A DNA stretch of 11,227 nucleotides from Elusimicrobiota bacterium (GTDB lineage Bacteria; Elusimicrobiota; Elusimicrobia; UBA1565; UBA9628). Location of the stretch: the NCBI GenBank assembly GCA_028717525.1, contig JAQUNT010000030.1:1-11227 (forward strand). The letters run 5' to 3'. Position 1 is the stretch's first letter, and each line of letters begins with the position of its first letter. Positions 5,028 through 11,227 of the stretch are shown piece by piece. The notes under the pieces were generated by a model, which worked only from the letters and a program-made list of their open reading frames with translations, did not search any database and was not told the origin of the DNA. The position numbers and the translations under genes are program-made.

Positions 5028-8000
5028 CTAGGGCAGGCCGTAGATCTCGGTCATGTACTCGCCCAGGGTGCGCGCCTGGATGCGTCCGTCCTCGATGCGC
5101 AGGATCACGGTGTCCTGGTTCGCGCCCTGGCGCACCAGCCGGCCGATACTGGCGATGGGGGGCAGGTTCGTGTCGCTGCCGTAGTAGGCCACGGCCGAGA
5201 TGGACGGGGCGGCCAGCAGGCCCGCGGCGCGCTGCTGGAGCTTGAGCAGGCCGAAGGTGGCCTGGTCCGCCAGGCTCAGCGCGCGGCCGAGCCGGGCCCG
5301 CCGCCGGGCCGCCTTCTCCAGGGCCGCGGCCGCGGCGTCGAGGTCCTCGTACTCGCTGAAGCGCGGCGCCCACTGGAAGCGCACCGCGCTGCCGCTGCCG
5401 AAGCGGGAGAGGCGCACCGCGGCGGCCGAGGGCTTGGAGGAGAACTTGTCGGCGGAGCCCCGCGAGTAGGCCTTGCGCGCCTGCTCCATCAAGGAGGCCG
5501 AGGCCGCGGCCGAGGCGCCCGCCTGCGCGGCCGCCGGGCTCAGGGCCACTTCCAGGGACTTCACGGGCCGGTCCGTCAGGGAAGGCTGGTGCGCGGCGCC
5601 CATGTGATAGGGCAGCACGGAGCGCAAAGACCGGATGCGGATGCCGACGCGGCCCGTGGCCGGGTCGCGGGCCACGCTGACGATCTCGGTGTCCGGGCCG
5701 AAGAACTTGCCCGTGGCCAGCCAGCTCAGGCACTCGGCGCAGAGCTTCTTGAACTCGCCGCCGCTGTTGCTGACCACCACGGTCTTGACCGTGGTCCCGG
5801 CCGGCGCGTTGGCCAGGGCCGCGAGGATGGCGGTGCGCTCGGCGCAGAGGGTGATCTCGCGGCTGAGCTCCACGTTGGGCGCCGAGGCCCAGCGCCCGTC
5901 CGAGAGCTCCACGGCCGCGTGCACGTGGAAGTCAGAGAAGTTGGGCCGCTCCGCGGCCTCGTTCTGCACCGCGGTGTAGGTCTCCAGGGCCTTGGCCACG
6001 AGCAGCTTGAGCCGCTCCGGGGCCGGGACCTCGCCTGAGACGTCTACCTGGCGCAGGACCTTGGCCATGTCGCCGGTCGGCAGGGGGCCCGGGGTCCGGT
6101 CGGCCTCGATGGAAGAGCGGACCATCTTGAGGAAGAGCTCGGTCTGCGCCGCGTCGCCGCCGTTGGCCGTCCGCTCCGCGGCCAGCAGCTCGGCCAGGGC
6201 CCCGGGCAGGCGCTCGAGCTCCTGCGCGGTCATGAGGTTGACCACCACGTCGGCCTTCTCGCGCATGGGCAGGATGTTGGCGCGCTCGTTGACCAGCAGG
6301 TGCGCCCAGCCCTTGAGATTGTTGAAGACGCTGATACCGCGCTCGTTCTTGTCGCGCTTGAGGCGCCGGGCCAGGCGGATGGCGGCCGGCGCGGCCAGGT
6401 ACACGTTGAGGGTCTGGCGGCCCTTCACCGCGTCCAGGAACATCTGGTGCGAGGCGAAGATGGAGTCCACGATGAGAACGTCCTGCGGGCCGAGCTGGAG
6501 GAACACGCCGCTATCGAAGGTGGTGGGCCCGTCCATCACGTGCTTGGGCAGCTCTATGCGCCCGCCCGCGAGGAGAGTCTTGACGTCGTCGGCCGCGCGC
6601 TGCAGGTGCAGGGCCTCGGGCCGGTCGTAGTCGGGCCGGCCCTGCGGGTCGCGGGGGATGTCGCCCGCGGAGCGGAAGTAGAGGTCCACGGGGAAGACCT
6701 TCATGCGCTCGCCCAGGCTCTTGCGCATGGCCTCGGCCAAGGTGGACTTGCCCGCCGCGGTCGGGGCCTCTAAGAGGATAGCGCTGCGTCCGGGCAGGGC
6801 CTTGGCCAGCTCCTGGATGGAGGCCAGAGTCTGCTCCGTGTCCTGGCTCTGGTAGCGCATGTAGTCCGCGCCCTGGAATTCCTTGTCGATCAGGGCCCGC
6901 GCTTCCGCCAGGCCCGCGGCGGAGGGGTCCGCGGCCGCGGGCTGGGCGCCGCGGTGCAGGAGCGAGCCGACCGCTTCGGCGGCGCGCACGATGGGGCCGA
7001 GCACGGCGTTGGCCGCGCGGGGCATGTACACCTGGGCCAGGATGATGCTGCCCATGGTGACGGCGATGGCCGCGTTGAGGGCCCAGGACATGTCCCCGCC
7101 CATGAGCGCGGCGAAGAGGTGCATGAGGCTGCCGCCGATGAGCAGCAGCTTGGAGGCCACGGGCAGGTTCTGGGGGGCGCGGCCTTCGGACTTGTAGATG
7201 TTGTAGTTGTTCCGGATCTGGGGGGCGTCCAGGGAGCCCAGCAGGACCATGGCCGCGGTGAAGGCGACCTTCAGGCCGACGGAGAGGGGCAGGACCGCCT
7301 GCGACGCGATGAGCGCCACGCCCGCGGCCACGGCCGCGACCGTCGCCGCCGTGGCCTTGAGGGACCGCGAGTCCTTCTTGAAGTAGTTGAGCTGGCCGAC
7401 CACCAGGGCGCTCTCGGCCACGCCGGCGAAGTTGGCCAGCTGCCAGGCCAGGGCCGAGCCGTTTCCGACGGACACCAAGGACAGCAGGGTGGCGGCCGCG
7501 AACCAGATGAGCGGCCCGGCCAGGACCTGGTCCTTGGTCCCCTCGCGGCCGGTCTTGAAATTCTGGACGATCCAGGGCACGCCCAGCACCGAGAGGATGA
7601 CGGAGCCCGCGGCCGCGACCACTCCGACGTTGGCGGCCAGGATCGGCGCCGCGGCGGCGAGGCCGGCTGCGGCCAGGCCGGCGCCGAGCCAGCGCGCGGT
7701 CTGGCTCCGCCAGAAGGACTTGGCCGGGGCCTGGGCCTGGAGCGCGGGGACTTCAGAGGTCTTGGCGGAGAGGGGGGCGGCGGAAGTCTTGGCCAGAGGG
7801 GATCCGGTCCCTTTGAGGGCGGTGGAGAGCGCGGCCGCACCCTGGACCGCGATGGCGCCTGCCTCGGCCGCCGCGAGCTTTTCGTTGCGCAGCTCCGCGA
7901 AGACGGTCTCGGCCGCGCCCTTGGAGGATTCCGCCGGGGCCTTCTGGCTGAGGCCCGGCAGGCTGAGGCTCTCGGTGACCCGGGCCGAGGTCTTCTGGAT

Positions 8001-8432
8001 GTCGATCGGGCCGCCCTGGCCTTCGGACGCGGGCTGGGACTTGGAGAGGGCCTGCGCCGCAGGCGCAGGGGCCGGAGCGTTCTGGACGGCGGCCGCAGCG
8101 GTCTGGCCGGGCGCCGCGATCTGGCGGATGGCTGATGTGGGCAAGCCCATGACCGGGGCGGAGAAGGAGCGGTCCTGGACCTTGGGGACGTTGAGCGCGG
8201 CGTTGGGGCCGGAGAGGGCGGAGATCGGGGCCAAGGAGCCGGTCTGCAGGGAGGCGGGGCCGCCCAGCTTCATCTGGCCGATGGCTCCGGCCGGGCCGAG
8301 CTGGACCGGGACCGCGGTCTGGACCTTCTGGACGACGACCTCGTTGGCGGCCGCGTAGCCGGGGAGACCGAAGGAAAGGGCGAACTGGAGGGAGGCGAGC
8401 AGGACTGCGAGACCGCGCTTTGTTCCCGTCAT
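5028..8432 (-). CDS. Exported/membrane fusion: PQ-loop (SWEET-like) bundle, uridine-kinase-like domain, cytidine-deaminase-like domain
   Basis: A 1134-residue multidomain protein. Residues 1-28 look like a signal peptide or anchor; 30-245 are Ala/Pro/Gln/Ser-rich and low in complexity. Residues 268-470 form seven membrane segments in a 3-1-3 order, with PQ-loop positions at VPWIVQNFKTG (285-295) and DAPQIRNNYNIYKSEG (402-417); a further hydrophobic stretch at 248-267 may be an eighth. A P-loop kinase domain follows (about 540-740): Walker A APTAAGKST (556-564), VDLYF (582-586), DYDRPEAL (601-608) and LIVDSIFA (653-660), the layout of uridine kinase/phosphoribulokinase. Residues about 805-945 match cytidine deaminase: NVE (853-855), CAERTAI (863-869) and CAEC (898-901), giving zinc ligands C863, C898, C901 and catalytic E865. 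Residues 955-1134 are unrecognised. I infer nucleoside uptake coupled to phosphorylation and deamination. Whether both enzyme domains face the cytoplasm is unresolved. Confidence 0.82.
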   Translation of the reverse strand: MTGTKRGLAVLLASLQFALSFGLPGYAAANEVVVQKVQTAVPVQLGPAGAIGQMKLGGPASLQTGSLAPISALSGPNAALNVPKVQDRSFSAPVMGLPTSAIRQIAAPGQTAAAAVQNAPAPAPAAQALSKSQPASEGQGGPIDIQKTSARVTESLSLPGLSQKAPAESSKGAAETVFAELRNEKLAAAEAGAIAVQGAAALSTALKGTGSPLAKTSAAPLSAKTSEVPALQAQAPAKSFWRSQTARWLGAGLAAAGLAAAAPILAANVGVVAAAGSVILSVLGVPWIVQNFKTGREGTKDQVLAGPLIWFAAATLLSLVSVGNGSALAWQLANFAGVAESALVVGQLNYFKKDSRSLKATAATVAAVAAGVALIASQAVLPLSVGLKVAFTAAMVLLGSLDAPQIRNNYNIYKSEGRAPQNLPVASKLLLIGGSLMHLFAALMGGDMSWALNAAIAVTMGSIILAQVYMPRAANAVLGPIVRAAEAVGSLLHRGAQPAAADPSAAGLAEARALIDKEFQGADYMRYQSQDTEQTLASIQELAKALPGRSAILLEAPTAAGKSTLAEAMRKSLGERMKVFPVDLYFRSAGDIPRDPQGRPDYDRPEALHLQRAADDVKTLLAGGRIELPKHVMDGPTTFDSGVFLQLGPQDVLIVDSIFASHQMFLDAVKGRQTLNVYLAAPAAIRLARRLKRDKNERGISVFNNLKGWAHLLVNERANILPMREKADVVVNLMTAQELERLPGALAELLAAERTANGGDAAQTELFLKMVRSSIEADRTPGPLPTGDMAKVLRQVDVSGEVPAPERLKLLVAKALETYTAVQNEAAERPNFSDFHVHAAVELSDGRWASAPNVELSREITLCAERTAILAALANAPAGTTVKTVVVSNSGGEFKKLCAECLSWLATGKFFGPDTEIVSVARDPATGRVGIRIRSLRSVLPYHMGAAHQPSLTDRPVKSLEVALSPAAAQAGASAAASASLMEQARKAYSRGSADKFSSKPSAAAVRLSRFGSGSAVRFQWAPRFSEYEDLDAAAAALEKAARRRARLGRALSLADQATFGLLKLQQRAAGLLAAPSISAVAYYGSDTNLPPIASIGRLVRQGANQDTVILRIEDGRIQARTLGEYMTEIYGLP

Positions 8433-8438
8433 ACCATA

Positions 8439-8444
8439 AGTGTA
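8439..8444 (-). promoter_or_regulatory. -10-like hexamer before the large fusion gene
   Basis: TACACT (8444-8439, minus strand) matches four of six -10 bases and ends six bases before the ATG at 8432, the same spacing as before the symporter gene. No convincing -35 element and no Shine-Dalgarno sequence are seen. If used, the transcript would be leaderless. Evidence is positional and weak on its own. Confidence 0.4.
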
Positions 8445-8530
8445 AAGGAATGGCGCGAAAATGGCTGGGCCCAGCGGCCCCGTCGGCCGGGGCTAAAGGT
8501 ACTAGCTCCGCCTGGGCCGTCGCCGCCATT

Positions 8531-8539
8531 TGATATCAT
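8531..8539 (+). promoter_or_regulatory. Extended -10 element before the TPR gene
   Basis: TGATATCAT contains a TGn extension and TATCAT (8534-8539), matching five of six -10 bases, in the AT-rich patch of a 116-base divergent intergenic region. Nine bases separate it from the ATG at 8549, and no Shine-Dalgarno sequence is present, so the 5' leader would be zero to about three bases. The same intergenic region holds the opposing -10-like element at 8439-8444, so the two units may share regulation. Confidence 0.55.
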
Positions 8540-8548
8540 AACCCGCAA

Positions 8549-10192
8549 ATGTCCGCCCAGACCCGCGCTCTGCTCAAGCAGCTCTCGCGGACCGAGTCCC
8601 CGGATCGCGGCGGGGACCTCTCGGCGGCCCGGCTCGCCGAGCGGCGGGGACGCTTCGCGGAGGCTGAGCGGCTCTACAGCCGGGCCGCGGCCGCGGCGCC
8701 GGCCGACCGCGACATCCACATGGATTTCGCGCGCTTCCTGGAGGCGCGGGGCAGGTTCCGCGAGGCCGCCGCCCGCGCCGCGCGCGCCCTCAGGTTGGGC
8801 GGACCGCGCGCCGAGCTCCTCATGTCCCTGGGGCGCCTGAGCGAGAAGCAGGGCCGCCTGCGCAAGGCCGAGGACTGCTATCGCCGCTCGGCCCAGGCCG
8901 CTCCGGAGCTGGACCAGCCGGCTTGGGAAGCGGCCCGGATCCTGGAACGGCTGGGCCGGCGCCGAGACGCGGCGCGCTGGTACCGGCGCCTCGGCCGCCC
9001 GGGCGGGGCCCTGGCGGGCCGGGCGCGGCTGGCCTTGGCCTGGCTGAGCTGGGATGAGGGCCGCGTCAGCGAGGCCGAGAAGGGATTCCAGCGCGCGGCC
9101 GCCGCGGCGGAAGGGGCCCTGCCCGACTGGCCGCGGATCTTCTCGGCCTTGCTCTGCGCGCGCCGTTACCGCTCCGCCTTCCGGCTGGGCGAAGAGATGC
9201 TCCGGAGGTCCGTCGAACTGTCGAACTCGAACTGCTTCCAGTGGCCGTGGTGGTACGCCCGCGCCGCCATGGGCCGGGCGGAGCAGGAGCGCTTCGCCGC
9301 CGAGGAACTGCGGCGCCTGAGCCGCGCCGCCAAGGCCGGGGGCTTCGCGCATTGGTTCGCCTACTGCCGCGGGCCGCTGCTGAGCGGGCGTCGCGAGTTC
9401 GACGCCGCCTACGCCCGCATCCGGCGCCTGCCCGCGCGCTACTCCTGCCTGCACCACCCCTTCGTCCTGCGTCTGCTCAACTGGTCCGATTACGGCGGGG
9501 TCATCGCGGCCTGCCGGCGAGTCTCGAGACTCATACCGGGGTATTGGGGCTTCCGCTGCCGGGAAGCGGAGGCCTGCCTGATGAAGGGCGAGACGGCCCG
9601 CGGCCTGCGCCTATTCGAGAGCCTGCAGGAGTCGGTCGCGGCCTCGGCCAAGCCGGCGGTCATGACCTGGCACGGCGAGGCCAGGCTGTGGCTGGGGGAC
9701 TATCGCAAGGCCGCGGCGCTCTTGGACGAGGCCCTCTCGCTCGGCGCCCCGGAATGGGCCTTGGGCTGGCGCGGCGCCGCGCGCCTGAAGCTGGGCGACG
9801 CGCGCGGGGCCCTGGCCGACCTCGACCGCGCCCTGCAGCTCAGGGGCGAGGACGACGAGGCCCGCGTCTGGCGGGCGGAGGCCCTCAGGAGGAAGGGACG
9901 GGACTCCGAGGCCTTGCGGGACCTGGACCTGGTCCTCCGCCATGACCCGGGGAACGTCTGGGCCCGAATCGACCGGGCCCTGGTGCGCCTTAGCCTGGGC
10001 GATGAGCGCGGCCTGGCCGAGGATCTCGACGCCGTTCCGGCGCGGGTCCGCGCCGTCATCGAGAAGCGGCTGGGGTCCGCCGCGCCGGTTCCCGGCGCGG
10101 CGCGCCTCGCGGCCGTCCTGGAGGCCATCCTGGAGGGGGCCAAAGGGGTGCGGCGTCCGGAGAGCTATCTCGAGCCGCTCTGGCTCCGCTAG
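8549..10192 (+). CDS. TPR-repeat protein
   Basis: A 547-residue, arginine- and alanine-rich protein built of tetratricopeptide-like helix pairs, which usually serve as protein-binding scaffolds. Clear repeats occur near the N-terminus (about 22-125: AERRGRFAEAERLYSRA, LEARGRFREAAARAARAL, SEKQGRLRKAEDCYRRSA) and again near 395-490 (ARLKLGDARGALADLDRAL, ALRRKGRDSEALRDLDLVL). The middle, about 220-350, is richer in aromatic residues and cysteines (FQWPWWYAR, HWFAYCRG) and fits the repeat pattern poorly. No signal peptide or membrane segment is seen, so it is probably cytosolic. It is divergent from the large fusion gene and converges on the radical-SAM-like gene, sharing the bases CTAG at their stops. 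A functional partnership with the radical-SAM-like protein is possible but inferred only from adjacency. Confidence 0.88.
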   Translation: MSAQTRALLKQLSRTESPDRGGDLSAARLAERRGRFAEAERLYSRAAAAAPADRDIHMDFARFLEARGRFREAAARAARALRLGGPRAELLMSLGRLSEKQGRLRKAEDCYRRSAQAAPELDQPAWEAARILERLGRRRDAARWYRRLGRPGGALAGRARLALAWLSWDEGRVSEAEKGFQRAAAAAEGALPDWPRIFSALLCARRYRSAFRLGEEMLRRSVELSNSNCFQWPWWYARAAMGRAEQERFAAEELRRLSRAAKAGGFAHWFAYCRGPLLSGRREFDAAYARIRRLPARYSCLHHPFVLRLLNWSDYGGVIAACRRVSRLIPGYWGFRCREAEACLMKGETARGLRLFESLQESVAASAKPAVMTWHGEARLWLGDYRKAAALLDEALSLGAPEWALGWRGAARLKLGDARGALADLDRALQLRGEDDEARVWRAEALRRKGRDSEALRDLDLVLRHDPGNVWARIDRALVRLSLGDERGLAEDLDAVPARVRAVIEKRLGSAAPVPGAARLAAVLEAILEGAKGVRRPESYLEPLWLR

Positions 10193-11227
10193 CCGCGCCG
10201 CGCCAGGAGCCCGACCAGGCCGCGCAGATCCCGCGGACGGGGCCGGCGGCGCACGAGGTCCACGACGGCGCGGAAGGCGGGCAGCGGGTCCGGCGGGCCG
10301 TCCGCCGGGCGCGCCAGCAGTCCCGCCGCCTTCTCGTCGAGGCGGTCGCGCGGCGCTTGGCCTTGCCCGGCCGCGGCCAGACGCTGGGCCAGCTGCCAGA
10401 GCAGGGCCGCCTCCCGGTGCTTGAAGCGCCAGGGGATCTCGTGCTGTTCGGCCCGGATGATGCAGCCGGAGTTGTAGAAGGCGACGCGACTCCTTGCGAC
10501 CAGGCCGTCGCGCTCGGCCAGCCGGGTGATGGGGCGGCCCGGAAAGAGCTGCAGGCGCTGGCCGAGCACGCCGCAGGGCTCGATGAGCGGGCAGCGCGCG
10601 ATGTGCTCCGCGTTGAGCTTCAGGTCGCGCGCCGTGGTCCAGGGCGTGAAGAGGATCATGCTCAGGCGGCCCGGCTCGCAGCGGAACTGCCCGGGCCAGG
10701 CCGCGCGCGCGGCCGTGATGAAGGCGGCGGCTTCGTGCACCTGGGCGGCCGTGATGCCCTTGTTGAGGCGCAGGTTCTCCCGCGGCGAGAAGTTCTCCAC
10801 CCCCAGGCCGTAGAGGCGCAGGGCCAGGCCGCTGCGGCCGAGCCGCGGCAGGCAGCGCCGCAGGGCGGCCCGGGCGGCGAGCAGCTCGTCGATGCGCGGC
10901 GCGAAGAGCAGCTCGGCCCGCCGGGCCTTGAGCCGCAGCAGCTCGGAGACGAACTCGTCCAGGCGCCGCCACAGGCCCTGGCAGCGCAGCTCGAAGCGGC
11001 GCTCCCCGCGGTCCGGCAGCTGGCGGCAGGCGGCCGCGACCACGCGCGCGGCGAAGGCCGCCGCGCCCCGGGCGGGCCCGCGCGGCGGGGCGGCGGCGCA
11101 GAAGGAGCAGACCATGACGCGCTGGGGCAGGCGCAGGCCCCGGTAGAGAGGGTTGGATGAGACCGGCCTGAGGTAGTCGCAGGGCTCTCCGAAGAGCACC
11201 CGGATCAGCAGCGCGAGCGCCCAGGGC
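10189..11227 (-). CDS. Radical-SAM-like protein, 5' end beyond the window
   Basis: The minus-strand frame is open to the right edge and still reads as plausible protein there (PWALALLIRVLFGEPCDYL), so the gene starts outside the window; a GTG at 11199 is only an internal candidate. At least 345 residues are visible. The core looks like a radical SAM barrel: LYGLGVENFSPRENLRLNKG, shaped like the LGVESFsxxxLxxLNKG strand of the superfamily, and LSMILFTPWTTARDLKLN, a typical following strand and helix. The only close cysteine pair near the expected cluster site is VMVCSFC; the first cysteine of the standard CxxxCxxC is absent at that spacing (Arg instead), though another Cys lies about 28 residues earlier. 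Radical SAM enzymes use a 4Fe-4S cluster and S-adenosylmethionine to start radical chemistry; the substrate is unknown. The C-terminus is arginine-rich and its TAG stop overlaps that of the TPR gene. Confidence 0.75.
   Translation of the reverse strand, partial: PWALALLIRVLFGEPCDYLRPVSSNPLYRGLRLPQRVMVCSFCAAAPPRGPARGAAAFAARVVAAACRQLPDRGERRFELRCQGLWRRLDEFVSELLRLKARRAELLFAPRIDELLAARAALRRCLPRLGRSGLALRLYGLGVENFSPRENLRLNKGITAAQVHEAAAFITAARAAWPGQFRCEPGRLSMILFTPWTTARDLKLNAEHIARCPLIEPCGVLGQRLQLFPGRPITRLAERDGLVARSRVAFYNSGCIIRAEQHEIPWRFKHREAALLWQLAQRLAAAGQGQAPRDRLDEKAAGLLARPADGPPDPLPAFRAVVDLVRRRPRPRDLRGLVGLLARRG

Noticed and set aside
8465..8493. Palindrome CTGGGCCCAG (8465-8474) and a 6-bp GC stem (8477-8482/8488-8493) in the divergent intergenic region as operators or terminators
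   Set aside because: Short GC-only symmetries are expected often at this base composition, and they are not placed against either -10 element.

Overview
This is a GC-rich bacterial window (roughly 70% G+C by eye) with dense coding on both strands and no rRNA, tRNA, CRISPR array or intact transposase. Long alanine/proline-rich exported proteins, TPR and radical-SAM genes and a hairpin repeat suggest an uncultured environmental lineage. Elusimicrobiota is my guess from protein style only, and there is no marker gene here to confirm it.

Layout from left to right. Positions 2-460 (+) hold the 3' part of a short-chain dehydrogenase/reductase, followed by a sodium:solute symporter (491-2029, +). 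A hairpin repeat (2006-2071) separates the symporter from a convergent minus-strand operon of three genes joined by two ATGA stop/start overlaps. In transcription order these are a secreted protein whose C-terminus resembles the last segment of RHS/polymorphic-toxin proteins (4400-3243), a 94-residue membrane protein (3246-2962) and an ADP-ribosylglycohydrolase (2965-2057). A second copy of the repeat (4443-4507) separates this operon from an upstream minus-strand pair: a 1134-residue multidomain membrane protein (8432-5028) and a ferritin-like diiron protein (5012-4503). Divergent from that pair is a TPR protein (8549-10192, +). It converges on a radical-SAM-like gene that runs off the right edge (10189 to the end, -).

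The most unusual gene is the 1134-residue protein. It joins, in one chain, an exported-looking low-complexity N-terminus, a PQ-loop/SWEET-like 3-1-3 membrane bundle, a uridine-kinase-like P-loop domain and a cytidine-deaminase-like domain with a complete zinc/catalytic set. I infer a transporter fused to enzymes that trap and convert a nucleoside, by analogy with PnuC plus NadR. The second point of interest is the secreted protein/small membrane protein/ADP-ribosylglycohydrolase operon, which could be an effector-immunity module.

Two genome-wide habits are also visible. The first gene of each of the four transcription units whose start lies in the window has a -10-like hexamer only 6-9 bases before its ATG and no Shine-Dalgarno sequence, which suggests leaderless transcripts. 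Also, all three genes whose 3' ends meet a repeat end inside it, so the repeat supplies their last codons and stops.
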